From positions 186,001 through 250,000 of the forward strand of contig BDSI01000054.1 in NCBI GenBank assembly GCA_003117195.1: DNA of 64,000 nt, in the 5' to 3' direction. The position numbers were made by a program, and so were the translations under genes. Numbering within the stretch: the first letter of the stretch is position 1; the number at the start of each line of letters is the position of its first letter. The stretch is from Eudorina sp. 2006-703-Eu-15 (taxonomy: Eukaryota; Chlorophyta; Chlorophyceae; Chlamydomonadales; Volvocaceae). Below the pieces are notes generated by a model. That model saw only the letters and a program-made list of their open reading frames with translations. It searched no databases and was not told the DNA's origin. Of the stretch, positions 9,472 through 21,986 are shown one piece after another.

Positions 9472-11960
9472 ATGGCGAGTTACCCCAAGCTGCCGCACGA
9501 ATACGAGGAGGAGGAGCAACTACAGCCCGGGGCACATCCTGCCTTGCCCTGCAAGGAACAGCGCGTCCTCAAGGGCCACGAGGGCGCGGTGCTGGCCGTT
9601 CGCTTCAACCCTCACGGCTCTTACTGCGTCTCTTGTGGCAAGGCAAGCGTGTCATGTAATGTAACCGTGACAAGGTGGACCCGACCAGGGGTTCCAACAG
9701 GCCCAGGTAGCTCATAGGCGCCCTATCTTTCCGCACCACACCAGAACCATTTCTTGCAAGCAAGAACCCTAGTGCCGCACACGGGGAACTACCCAGGCGC
9801 CCTGACTCGCAGCCGTGACTCGCTGCGCAGGACCGCACCGTCCGGCTGTGGAACCCGCACAGCGGCGTGCTCGTCAAGACGTACGCGGGCCACGGCTACG
9901 AGGTCCGCGACGCGGCCATCGCGCGCGACAACAGCAAGTTCGTGTCGTGCGGCGGCGACAAGCAGATCTTCCTGTGGGACGTCGCCTCGGGCAACTTCAT
10001 TCGCAAGCTGCGCGGCCACGACGGCACGGTCAACGCCGTGTGCTTTGGCGCGGAGGACGGGCTGCTCCTGTCTGCGGGCTACGACCAATGCGTGAAGGTA
10101 AGTCAATGGAACCATTTTGCGAAGCAAAACCAAGACGCAGCCAGCCCGGCCCGGGTCTGGGTGTGGGTCGGCACGTGGGTCAGGGTGGCGGAGGATCCCC
10201 TGGACGCGCCACGCTGCTTGGGATTCGCGTTGGATCTCGACGCTGTTTGGATCCCACACGCCCCTCACTTCGTCACTTGGCCGACCGGTTCGGATAAATA
10301 TCGCAGCCAGCACCGAGGCATGTCCCTTCGCTGTTTCTGTAGCTGCGTGGCGACAGGATAGCTGTGGCGGCAGCAGCGGCCGCTGCGTCATGTGGCGAAC
10401 CGTACTGTGAAGGTCTGCGATGGTGGAAGCGCTGAATGCGGACGGCTCTTGTCTGCGGGTGACAGGACCTTGGGGTTGGGATCATGTACTTGCCGGTGTA
10501 CGGCATGGCCATGACCCTCCTCCGTACGGCTGATTCCCCTCACTTGCGCAGGCCTGGGACATGAAGTCGCGCAGCATCGACCCCATCCAGGTCATCAAGG
10601 GGTTCCAGGTGCGAGGGTGACATGCACGTACGTACGTACGGACTTCCGATTACGTCCCGGCTACGGCAAAAGGTTGCGCAGGACCTGATTGCGGGTTGCC
10701 GGCTCTGCGTTAGCGTGGGTGGGCTGGGCCGGTTGATACCGTGATATCGTGTTTGGGGGCCGGACCAGGGCACCGCGTTGCCTGCGGTCCTGCGGAGCAC
10801 GGAGTACGGTCCCGCGCAGTTCTGGCCCCGTTCCAAGGCCCCAACCCGATGCCCGATGAGGGGCGGGACATGACGGTGGTGCCGAATGCCGACTTGAACG
10901 CACATCTCATCTTAGCGCCGAGCCGGACCGCGCCGCTCTCCTCTCCTCCCCGTCCACGCCAACCACGCGCAGGACAGCGTAACCTGCGTCGCGGTGTCCG
11001 GCACCAACATCTTCGCCGGCTCGGTGGACGGCACCCTGCGGAGATTTGACGTGCGGATGGGGCGCGCCACAGCCGACCAGTTGCATCACCCCATCACCAG
11101 CCTGGCAGTGACCCGCGACGGCCTGTGCCTGCTGGGGGCGTGCCTGGACTCAACCTTGAGGCTGCTGGACGTGGGCAGCGGGCAGCAGCTGGCGGAGTAC
11201 ACCGGGCACGTACACGAGAACGTCAAGATGGACTGCTGCCTGACGCCCAGCGATGCCTACGTGGCCGGTAGCTCGGAGACAGGTGAGACGACGAATGGGC
11301 GGCCGGGGGCGCAGCCGCAGAGCCGCTGGGCAGGAAGGCTTGCGCGCGCGGCTGGTGAGGGAGTGGGGCTGGGCTGGCTGGGGGCCATAATCTGTGGAAG
11401 CGTATAGAAATGCAACCCGCCCGCCTGCCCGGGGCAAGTGTAACGAGGGCGGTGGGAGGCAGCTTAACCGGGATTGCACGATGGGGCGCTTCCGAAGAAA
11501 CCCAGATGGCAATAGGACCTTAAACGCCCGGCTCCCCTCGTTCACATCAAGGAAGACCCAGGAAGACCACCTCTGTCCTCCAGCGTGCAATTGATTTTAA
11601 GATGCCCTCGACCGTTCCTATTACACGAGGGGAACAGGCCGTTTGAGGTCCTGTTGCCGTCTGGGTTTCTTCGGAAGTTTAACCGTTTAATCGAATATAC
11701 GGCCCGGGAATGAAGGCCGGAGCTGCGGACGATTACGCCATCAGAAATTTCATGGTTGGTACAACATGAAAGGTTTTGATAATTGCGTGCGGGTTGAATG
11801 ATTCGCAGGTGATGTGCTCTACTGGGACCTGGTGGAGGCGATGGAGGTGGAGCGCTTCAAAGCGCATGGAGCCGTCGTGACAAGCATGTCGATGCACCCT
11901 GATGGCGAATTACTGTTGACTAGTTCTGTGGATGGCTGCGTGAAGGTTTGGGCGAAGTAG
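9472..11960 (+). CDS. WDR83: WD40 scaffold protein WDR83 / MORG1
   Basis: Complete five-exon gene: 9472-9642, 9831-10097, 10552-10608, 10973-11282 and 11809-11960 (TAG), coding 318 residues; human WDR83 has 315. The order of blades matches the family: RVLKGHEGAVLAVRFNPHGS, YCVSCGKDRTVRLWNP, TYAGHGYEVRDAA, KFVSCGGDKQIFLWDVASG, IRKLRGHDGTVNAV, then DSVTCVAVSGTNIFAGSVDG, LRRFDVRMG, LDSTLRLLDVGSGQQLAEYT and the final DVLYWDLVEAMEVERF. In other eukaryotes WDR83 is a MAP-kinase scaffold and is also found in spliceosomal complexes. Exon 1 ends CAAG followed by GCAAGC: intron 1 is a GC-AG intron, because only this site keeps the reading frame and the expected CGKDRTVRLW junction. Other introns are GT-AG. 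Intron 4 contains a 52-nt-arm inverted repeat. Confidence 0.95.
11489..11677 (+). repeat. Imperfect inverted repeat (hairpin) in WDR83 intron 4
   Basis: Arm 1 is 11489-11540 and arm 2 is 11626-11677, separated by 85 nt. Of 52 aligned positions 46 are Watson-Crick complementary. Three of the six differences become G:U pairs if the plus (sense) strand is transcribed; the other three cluster near the loop end. Arms begin CTTCCGAAGAAACCCAGA. Confidence 0.85.
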
Positions 11961-12470
11961 GACAGTACGGCGCGTACCGTACGCTGTTCACGCTGGAACT
12001 GTCTTTGTCAACGTTTTTTCTTGGCATCTATCGGTTTTCTCTGCTGGTGGACCCGATTCCTTCTATTCGCGGCTGACTGGCTGCGTTCTTGACAGGGCAT
12101 TGTTGACCAGAAGGGCCTCCTTACACAAACTCAGAGCACACAGCAACAATAAACATGGTGTAAGCAGTTTAACGAATAACAATAAACGTTTTCAGAATAC
12201 ACAAAACGTTCTGTCAATTCTTCGTAATGTTGGTCGATTTCTGTGCAGCCATAACCAGACGGTTAAATGGCATGCCGTGGGACTTCAGCGAATGCAGATT
12301 GGACGAGCTATGCGGGATGGAGCACAAGGTGCAAGTTGCTGGCAGGCCGTTGGTTACATTGCGCTCGTGACCGTTTCCTTGAAGATTACAGCAGTTATCT
12401 GGCTATCAAGGCGTAACACAGCCGTGCTGTCTGCCGTGTGCAGGTGCAATGAAGGCGAGCCGGAAAGGAC
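11961..12470. other. Short intergenic region; possible WDR83 poly(A) signal
   Basis: The 510 bp after the WDR83 stop hold its 3' UTR and the upstream region of the next gene. A TGTAA motif, the usual volvocine polyadenylation signal, occurs at 12159-12163 on the plus strand, about 200 nt after the stop. No other feature seen. Confidence 0.4.
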
Positions 12471-12937
12471 ATGCCCACGACCAGCGCGATGGCCCACGAC
12501 CCCGGCCCGGACGTCCGTCAAGCCATAAACCAAGATCCCAGGGCTGCACAGCCAATTAACTATGAGGATGCTCGGCTTGGTAGCCCTAGCTCCCTGCCGT
12601 CCGGCCAAAGCCAGGCGTCCTCAAACGTCTACACACGTCGCCGAACCGCCAGCGCCTTCACCGCCCCTACCCCGGCTGCGCGCTTGCTCGAGCGCTTTGG
12701 TATCCGCATGGAGGACGTGCACGGCGGCTCACGCGCTGCGCCGCAGCACCCAGGCTACAGCCGACGCGCCAGTGCGGCTGCCGCTGTGGGTGGCAGGGCG
12801 ACGCCTTCACCGACAGGGTAGGTCTTCACTCCGCCGGCAAGAGAACGGCCGGCCCACACACGCACACACGCATTCCAACGCTGTCACCGCCCGCCTGCTG
12901 GCACCACCACCATCATCATCATCATCATCATCACCAC

Positions 12938-12984
<47 letters not shown>

Positions 12985-14741
12985 CCACCATCATCATCAT
13001 ATCATATTATATCATCATTATCACGGTCGCGAGGATCAAGGGACACCGCAGGGCCCCGGCCTGGGTGTGTCTGGGCTGTTCCAGTTCATCCCAAGGCCCC
13101 TCAGGCGTCGGCCGCTTCTTAGCGCACTTGCCCGAGACGGAGCGCCCCGGTCGAGGTCGCCGCACAGCCCCACACGGACACACTGCCACGCTGATACCAC
13201 ACCCCCCGTCACGATTATCCACGCATGGCTTTGGGCTTTCCATCACACGGTGTCGGTATTTTTTCCCGCCCATCTATTCTGATCAATCGCCTAAAACGCG
13301 ACCCCTGACCCATATCGCCGTATGCCACCCGTTACACCCTCCTAATACTCCTCGTCGTCGTCGTCGTCGTTGTCGTCGCCGTCATAACACACACAGGCTC
13401 GCCGCTCAGGGCCCCAGCAGCACCCGGACCGATCCGGCCTTTGAGGACCTCGTACCGGACGACCAACGGCCAACGGCCCGCATCCAAAACTCGACGCCCT
13501 CGACGCCCGCATGGCGACCCGGTGGCGGCGGAGGCGGAGGCGGTGGAGGCGGAGGCGGCGGAGGCAGCTACGTCAGCCGCGCCGCCGCCGCCGCCGCTGC
13601 CCGGGCGCGGGCCACCAGCCGTCGGGTCGCGGGCCAGACCTACGCCTCCCCGGTATCCGGATCCGGGGCAGCTTCCGGATCCGGATCCGCATCTGGCTCG
13701 CACCCGGAGTACGACGGCCGTGATAACCCATATCAATCGGACGTCGGTGCGCGGCCGGGCGCCGGATCGCAGATGCGCCCGTCGTACACGGGCACACGTC
13801 AGCCATCCAGTGTTGCGGCGGCGGCGGCGGCGGTGGCGGCGGCTGCTCAGCGGGCGGGAAGCAGCCCCGGTGGCGGCGTCGCCGCCGCCACGTCTCGGCA
13901 AGTGAGCGGCGGAACATTGTCGCCTGAACCGGGGGTCCAGCGGCGAACATCTGCCGCCGCCAACGCGCAACAACCCAGCGGATCTCCGTCCCCGCCAACG
14001 GCCGTACGGCGGGCATCCGCAGCCGCCACCGCCCAACGACCCAGCGGATCTCCGTCCCCGCCAACGGCCGTACGGCGGACATCCGCCGCCGCCACCGCCC
14101 AACGACCCAGCGTGTCGCCATTCCCGCCAACGGCCGTACGGCGGGCGTCCGCAGCGGCCACCGTCCCCGCCAGCACCTCCTCAACCATCGCTAGGACGGC
14201 AGCTGCAGCTGCTGCTGGTGGCGGCGGCGGCGGCTCCACTGCAGGCAGTACCACAGGCGGTGAGCGCTTGGCACCCAAGGCTCTCACCTACACGGAGTGG
14301 CTGGCCACACAGTCCCGCGGGTCGGGACTGTCGCAACCGCAGTGGCGCCGGCCCAACGACCGCGCACCCGCTGCAGCCAGCCCGACCGTGCACCGCACCG
14401 CTGGCCCTCCGATCATCAGCGATCGTACAGCACCCGCCAGCGGGGCACCTCCGGCGGGTGTCGCCGCTGCCGCCGCCGGCGCTGGCGGTGTTAGCGGTGG
14501 CGGCGGCGGCGGCTCTCTCCCACGGACGCCGACACCCATCACGCCCGTCGCCGAAAAGCAGGGCCGGGCGGGCTTGGACTCCCCGACTGCCTACGCCACG
14601 CCCACGGCACACTCGCCTGCCGCCCAGATCAGCCCTCCAGCTGTTGCCCGTCGATTGCTGCTGCCGTCCCACAGCGGCAACTCGTTCATAGAGCCACGCG
14701 ATAGCGCGAGTACGGGCACGGGCAGCAGCCGCGATTCCGGC

Positions 14742-14772
<31 letters not shown>

Positions 14773-15955
14773 GGTCGTCGTTCTTGCTGGGCAGCATGGT
14801 TGGCAGCCCGGATTCCAGCAGCGCAAACCTGACTAGCATCCCCAGTATCACAACGCTGGCGGTAGGTGGGCGGTTGCGGCCCTGGCGGCGGACGCCCGAC
14901 GGTGACGGCAGCAGCGGCGTCGGCGGTGGCAGTGATGCGGTTTCTCCAGTCAGTGTGAATGGCAGCAGTCGCTTCGCGTGGGATGCCAACGCCGCCAGCG
15001 GCCTCGCCGCCGCGGAGGCGGCCGTCAGGCGGTTGAGCTTTGGTGACGTTGAGCCAGCGGAGCAGGAGGCGCCGCCGGCACAGGGCGCCCGAGGCGACGG
15101 CCGCGGCGGTGTCATGATCGTCGAAGTCGGTTCCCTCGCGGCGGAAGCGGAGGCGGCGGCGGTGACGGCGGCGAAGACTGCGGCGGCGGCGGTGGCGAAG
15201 GCCAAGGCGCGGTTTGATCAGCGGCGGGCAGCGGACCGCAATGCTGCAAGCCATGCGGCCGATCATTCGGCGCTGGAGCTGTACGACGCTCACCAGCCGG
15301 AGTACCTGTCGTCGTACAATGCCCGCCGTCAGCTCTATGACGCCGACTCGGGGGAGACCTTCGACGGCGCCGCATTGGGTCCCAGTGTACGACCTTCCGA
15401 GCGCGGCGAGTACGGCGTGTCAGGTACGGAAACCGGCTCCGACCTGGATGTCGACTACGACTTCGACCGGGCATCCATCCTGTACGACGATATGGTACGG
15501 CAGGCAAGCGTCACAGGGGTCACGCAGCTGAGCCCCGCGGCCACGCTGCGCCGCCTGAGCTCCGCCGGGTTCAACGTCCTCAGTACGGCAGGTACGATTG
15601 GCGGCAGCTCCACGGGGATGACCGCCGGCGTCCCTAGCCCCGGCCGCGACGCGCGCTTGAGTGGCGCAGGCCCGTCGAGCAGACCCGTGGGTCGCGGCCC
15701 GCAGCGAAGCGCGTCGGCCCGCCACCGAGCGCCGAGCCCGCAGCCCCGGTCCGCCCAGTCGTCTCGGCCGTGCAGCGGCGTCATGGAGCAGAACGGCACG
15801 GCCCAACATAGGGCCGGTCCGGGGAGGATCATGGCGGCGGTGAGCGTGCGGGGGCGCAGGGACGGCGGTCGGGTTCGCGATCCGGCCTCTGGGCAGGGCT
15901 CGGGCGCGGAAGAGACGGCGTCGCCGGAACACCGGGGCCCGCCCTCTACTGCGCC

Positions 15956-15986
<31 letters not shown>

Positions 15987-18900
15987 AGCGCTCGGGGTCC
16001 CGGCGCCAGGAGCCCCGAGCCGTGGGACGTCCAGACGCTTGGGGAGGTGCGCCCAGCCAAGGGCGGCGGCGGCGGCGCCGCCGCCGCCGCCGGCAATGGG
16101 GTCAGCCGCGGCGGCTTCGGCGGCGGCACCGGCGGCAGTGCTCCCGGGGCCGGGAGCGGAGGCGTTGGTGGTGACCGTGGGGACGACAGGCGCGCAGGGC
16201 CCAACGAGGGCGGCGGCGGCGGCGCGGCATCGGGCGGTCCGCAGCGTACGACATCTGATGCACTCTCGGAGGATGCTGACATCAGCGTCGCCGGCAGCGT
16301 GTCGGCGTTGCGCACCCTGGCGAGCCCTTCCGCGGCGGCGGCAGGGGCATCGGCGGCGGCTGACGGCATTGCGGCGCGCGCGTTGGCAGCGTCGTCGTCG
16401 GGCGCGGCGGCGACCCATGGGTCGAGGCCCGAGGGACGGCCGGGCGGCCTGGTCAAGGTCCGGAGCTTCCGATTGCGGATCAAGTCCGAGTGGCTCGACG
16501 ACGACGAGGGCGACGACGACGACAGTTCCGACAGCCGACCGACACCGACCATCAGCTCCAGGGCCGGACCCCGGACCGCCGTCGCCGCCGCCGTCGCCGC
16601 CGCCGCCGATGCCGGCGAAGGCGACACCGACGCTGACGTCAGTGCGGCGCCGGGCCGTTTGCAACACACGGACCCGAGCCCGATGCCGCCGCCAGGGCCC
16701 GCAGCACCCGAGCCGGAGCCGGCGGCGGTCGCCGCCGCCGCGGCGTCGAAACCGCCCTTGCCGCCCGGCGGCGACGTCAGGCCCGGCGGGCCGGGAGGGC
16801 GCAGTGGCCCGGAGGCCAATCGACCGCAGGATCCTCCACCACAACCGCCACAGCTACCGCCACAACTACCACAACAGCAACCACAGCCGGAGCAACGCCA
16901 GGGACAACGCACCATGTCCGTGCCACAGGTATACCTGGCGGTGCAGCAGCAGCAGCAGCTCGGAACCGGCGCAGCGGCGGTGCCGCCGCTGCCGCCCCAG
17001 CCCTCATCCACCGGCGGCGGCGGCGGCAGCTTTATGGGCCGCAGCCGTACGGGGCGCAGCATCTCCGCACCTCGGGCGTCGAGGTCCGGCAGCGCCTCGG
17101 GACCCGCGGGTCTGTCGGCCGCGGCCGTGCGATCCACGGGTCAGACCGCCTTGTCCGCGCTCGTCAGGGAGCTTAGGGACGTGGCGGCGGGCCATGCCGC
17201 CGGCTGGGGTCCGGGCTGGTCGTACGGCACCGCGCGTGCCTCCGCCAGCCAGTTGATGCTGTCGCGCATCAGCCACGGCACCGTAAACTCGCCGCCGTCG
17301 GTGGTTTCGGAGAGTGCGGCGGGCCCACGGGGCAGCATCAGCGCCGCATCCAACTTCAGCGCTTTATCAGGTCCACAGGTACGGCACACAATGGTTGCCC
17401 CGCGCCGTGGTTTCCACTGTTGCGGCTACGGCAGTGTTACCTTTTATGTGTGCTCTATGTGCCGTACCGGTGTGCGTCCGTCGGCACCGCATGCCGAAGC
17501 TCCCGTACGCCTGAGCGATCAGGATGCCGTACTGTACTCGAAATTCAAAACTACAAACTGGCATTGCTGCATTCACGCCGCTTGCGTCCAGGCCGCAGGG
17601 CTGGCATTTCCCTCGCCGTCTTAAACTCCTAAGAGATCGCCACTGCGTGACCACGAGGGCCATTCGCCTGCTGTCCTCTGTCCCTGTCGTAGACCGACGT
17701 CATGTACGCCTACCCCTCCCACGGCTACATCGAACGTGCGGCCGAGCTCGGCCGCTGGGAGGCCATGATGATGTACGATCTGGATCTGTACAGCAGTATG
17801 CAGATCCAAGGCACACCCTCCCCGGAGGAATACGACGACCCGTCGTACATGGCGCGGTCTCAGGTAGGGCTGTCGCTGCTGCCGCCCAGCAGCGAAACCT
17901 ACGCCGCTCGCCCATCGTACGGCCCGCCGCCGCCACAGCCCGGCTCCGCAGTCTCCCCCAGTGGCGCCTTCGCCGGCAGCGTCCGCCGCCACTTGGCCCC
18001 CCGGCGGACCGTCTCCGCCTCCGCGTCCATGCTGGCAGCCGCCGCTGCGGCGGCAGCCGCGGCGGCGGCGACTGCGAACGCTCCGGGGCCGCCGCCGCCG
18101 GGTCTGGGCGCCAAGGCGGCTCTGGCGGCTCGGCTGCTGATGCGCTCTTCTCGGTCCTGGTCCCCGTTGCGGTTCTCCTCCACAGCCATGCCGGGCGGCG
18201 GCCGGGAGGCGGGGTCGCTTGGGTCGCCCCGGGCCCGTATTACGGGTGAGTTCGGCTACATGTAACGGGAGTAGGGGAAGCCGGCGGCGGCGGTTCCGCG
18301 CTGTTTTAAATTGACAGTCGGGGGCGGGGCGGGTGAATGGGCGGCTGGGTGTAGAGGAAGTGACCGCGGGGTTTTTGGTGCTTCTCTGCGGCAATCACGC
18401 GGCATGGCTCCAGGGTTGGTTTGGCATGCGCAGGGCGCCCGTCCGCGGTCCCGTCCCCTACCTCGCCGTGCTGATTGCTGATGTTGAGATGAACCCCAGT
18501 ACACCGTCACGCACGGTGCCGTACATGTACGGAACCGCTTTGGCGCTTCGCGTCTGCTTCGTCACTTTGCCACGTGTTCCCTTTTGGGGGGATTAAGAAG
18601 CCGAAGTACCAAATTATAGAAACGATATGCACGGACCAAAAGCATTAGAGCTGTGGGGTATGTTGCCGCCATCGGGGGCTTGGCCAGGAAGACCCTGTTT
18701 GTGACACAACCTGTCTGTCTGTCTGTCCTGTGTCATCTGACACAGCGGCGGTGTGTTTGAGGGCGCATGGTGGCTGGACAGCGGGAGGGACGGAGGGGTG
18801 GACGTCGCAAGAGGCCTCGACAATGGGTCGTTGGTGTTCGGGGCCGTACACACCCGGCGTCGGGCCTCTTATTCCTCGGGTATCGCCTCGTGGTGCCATA

Positions 18901-21900
18901 TGGGGTGCTGTACTGCCTGTGCCGTACCTGCCCGTGCCGTGCCTGGCCTCGCAGGCGAGTCGACGTTGGAAGCGCTGGACCAGATCCTGGAGGAAGAGAG
19001 CAGCGGACGGCTCAGTGGCACGGCCACGGAGCTCGCCGCCGACTCGGCGGCGCCCTCGCCCGCTGGCGGCAGCGTCAGCGTCAGCGCCGTCGGCGGCGTT
19101 GGCGGCGGCGGCGGTGGGCCGGGGTCCCTGGCCTCGGTGGGGTCGTTTGGGTCGGCGGCGGTGGCTCCCCCCCGGGAGCCCAGTCTGGGCGCCTGGCCGT
19201 CCTTCCACCGCTTGTCCTCACACCGGCGGAGCGGCTCCAGCGACGGCCGGCTGAACTTTGCCGTCTGCCGTACCCTGTCGTACAACAGCGGGCGCGGGTC
19301 CAGCGAGGAATCGCAACAGCAGCTTGCGAGGCTGCTGCTGCCCTCACAGCAGCAGCAACAACAACAACCAGGACAGCAGCAACAGCAGCAGCAGGTGGCC
19401 AGGGCGCCAGGGTCGCCGCAGACCGCCAGCCAGTCTGCTGCGCCGCTGCAGCCCGAACCCCGTGCGCAGGCGGCGGGGGCGTCGCTGCCGGGGCTGCGGC
19501 GGTGCTTGTCGCCGCCGCTGCCGGCGCTGTCGGGCAGCTCTGCTGCCGACGGACTGCCGTACAGCTTCAGCGGCGTGCTGATGCAGGGTGACAGCGGCGG
19601 CGGTGGCGGCGGCGGTGGCACTCCAGCTTCGAGGACCTTCACCAACCCGATGGCAGCGGCCGAACCCGCCTTGCTGCAGTCCCCCTCCTCACCTCCCGGA
19701 TCCTCGCCGTCGTCCTCGCCCCACGCGGCGATACCCACCCCAGCGTCCATCGCTGCCGCCGGCGTCCAACGGCCCGGAGCTGTCCCCCCCAGCTCCCAAA
19801 GTGATCCCCGGGGTCCGCAGAAACTGGAGCGGCAGCAGCAGCGGCAGCAGCAGCAGCAGCAGCAACACCAGCAACACCAGCAGCTGCTGCTACAAGGACC
19901 AGGACCGTGGCCAGGATCGCAAGGTTTGCCCCCTCCGGGACCTGAACAAGACCTAAGATCCGGATCCGGATCGCGATCCGGAATCTCGCGAGAACCCGGG
20001 CCAAGCACTGATGGCAGTGGCTTGAGGCCCGATGCGGCATCAGCGCCGGCGCTGGCTAGTGGCCTCGGTGCCGCATCAGAGGCGGTGGAGGCGGCGGAGG
20101 CGCTGCCGGCGGCCGTCACGCGCGGCGGGTCACTGGGCGACTTCGTACAAGCCGGCTCTCCGGACGCCGCAAGCTCGACGCCGGTGGCGCCTGCCGCTGG
20201 TGGCGTCGTACTGCTTGCGCCCGCGGGCCCGCTCTGTGGCAGCAGCTCGGGCGACAGCAGCAGGAGCCAGCAGCACCCCGCGGCGGCGGGCGGACGCGGC
20301 GCTGCGTGGGTGCACGGCGCCGCGCCTGTCGCAGCCTCCGGCGCGTCGCAGCAGGGAACGCTACCGCTACCGCCGCTGTCACAACAGCAGCATCACCACC
20401 ACCACCACCACCACCACCAAAAGTCCCTAGCTGCGCCACACCTTCCGCTACCGCCGAATTTTGGGCCCACGGGCTGGGGTGACGTGGATCATCGCGCTTG
20501 GGTAGCACCCGTTCGGCACCTGCCGGCACCCGCCCCGCAGCGGGGCCCGGCCTACCCGCAAGACACGGCCTATCCGCCGTACGACATGCCATATTCGCCG
20601 TACCCTCCCCCTAGCATCGACAGCATCCAGCGGCTGTTGGAGACGGACCTGCCCTCGCCGGCCATCGCAGCCGCGGTTGCAGTCCTGGCGGGAAGCCTGC
20701 CACAGGATTGGGTCGGGCAGCGGGCGCGGAGCGATGGCAGCGGGTCGCGGTCGGAGGAGCAGCCGGTCGGCCGCGGTGTCCGTACCATCTCCGCAGGGCA
20801 CGCTGCCGCGGCCGCATCGGCTGCCGTCCGAGGGGGTCCCGTGACCGGTCTCGAGCTTGGCGCGGCGGGGGCGCCAACCTTCACGCCACGTCCGCCGGCT
20901 GGGGCGGCGGGGCTGAGCCCCGGTGTTGTGGGGTGGCCGGGGATGGATCGACTGCATCCAGACGACAGCCAGCTCGGCGCTGGCGCTGCCGTGGATCCGC
21001 TCTTTGGAAGGCCGGGAGCTGGGGCCTCCGCCGCCGGTGCCCCGGTGCCGGTGGTCCAGGACAGTGCCCAGCTGCCGCTGTACCCCAGCGCCGGATCTGC
21101 GTCCGGGAGTCTGACGAGGTCGTACATGGCCTTGCTGACGCTAGCAGGCGAAAGGGGCATGCCGCCGAGGTCGCTGCTGGAGGACGGTGACATTGGTAAT
21201 GTACCCGGAGTGCAGGCGGCCCCGACCCCGGCCAGTGCTGGAGCGCTGGAGCTGGCGTCGCCGTCGGACTTTGGAGGGGATATGTCGTACGGAGAGAAAA
21301 CGTCGAAAAGAGGTGCGGCAGGTTTCAGCAGGGTACTCGCACTTGGGCGGCTGGGCCTCGATATTGTGAGTGGATGGAGCTGCCGCATGACGCGGTCTTC
21401 GATAGTTACTTGTAGAGCCCTAGGGTCACGAGCTCACAGACGACCAGGCCGGTGGCTAGGTACGGCCTGATCACGGCGAGGCCGGTGGAGTGCTGGGCCA
21501 CCCGCATTGTGGCCATCCCCGCTGCCACGTGCGTACTGCACTGTACAGCATTCATACGCCGTGATCAGGCCGTACCTAGCATGCTCACGGCGGGGTTTGG
21601 CCATCACCGGCGGGGCCCAGAGCAGTCCTCCCAACCTGCACAACCTAATCGACTGCATATTATCCAGATCTTGGATGTAATTCTGACGCTGGCACGATAG
21701 TCCTGCAGTCATATGTCGCAATTCGTCGAATCTGTCTGGCCCCCCGGATGTCGCTTGTTGCGCAGGCCTCAGCCAGATGGTTGACGGGCCCCTGGGACGC
21801 GCCGTGCGCCTCATTGCGCAGAGCATCCTTATTGTGTTGGCTGGAGCCGCAGGGGCAACCGCAGCTGCCAGCTCAGCGAACGCCATTTTCATTCGCCCGG

Positions 21901-21986
21901 AGGATCTACCGAATGAGCACGGGACGAGCATTTACTACTCGCGGTACCCACGGAACAGGAGGCTCACCAAGCCGTTCCATCGCTAA
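12471..21986 (+). CDS. Giant low-complexity protein with one C-terminal hydrophobic segment
   Basis: Five exons join in phase: 12471-12817, 13397-17378, 17693-18245, 18955-21312 and 21766-21986 (TAA), totalling 2,486 residues. The start ATG at 12471 is the first in frame; an upstream exon cannot be excluded. Most of the protein is Gly-, Ala-, Ser-, Pro- and Gln-rich and should be disordered. It includes three imperfect copies of a 19-20 residue unit near residues 300-360 (TAVRRASAAATAQRPSGSPS type), poly-Gly, poly-Ala, poly-Gln and a poly-His run at about 20395-20418. Islands that look more ordered are near residues 75-85 (LLERFGIRMEDVHGG), 1444-1500 (exon 3, YAYPSHGYIERAAELGRWEA) and 1629-1645 (ESTLEALDQILEEES). 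The last exon encodes a hydrophobic stretch near residues 2428-2456 followed by about 30 polar, basic residues, so a tail-anchored membrane protein is possible. I do not recognise the family. Confidence 0.75.
12903..13020 (+). repeat. (ATC/ACC)n trinucleotide microsatellite
   Basis: Long run of CAT/ATC triplets with scattered ACC, ending in a CATATTATATC-like tail. It lies in intron 1 (12818-13396) of the giant gene. Confidence 0.9.
21456..21579 (+). repeat. Perfect 23-bp inverted repeat in intron 4 of the giant gene
   Basis: Arms at 21456-21478 and 21557-21579 are exact reverse complements over 23 bases (arm 1 begins CTAGGTACGGCCTGATCA), with a 78-nt spacer. The repeat is within the intron 21313-21765. 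Confidence 0.9.

Noticed and set aside
12903..13020. Poly-Ser/poly-His coding reading of the ATC repeat
   Set aside because: It lies between a GTAGGT donor (12818) and a CAG acceptor (13396) whose phases match; it is intronic.
13332..17137. Very long open frames on the minus strand opposite the giant gene
   Set aside because: They are mirror images of GC-biased codons of the plus-strand exons; they lack splice continuity and consist of Arg/Pro/Gly-rich nonsense.
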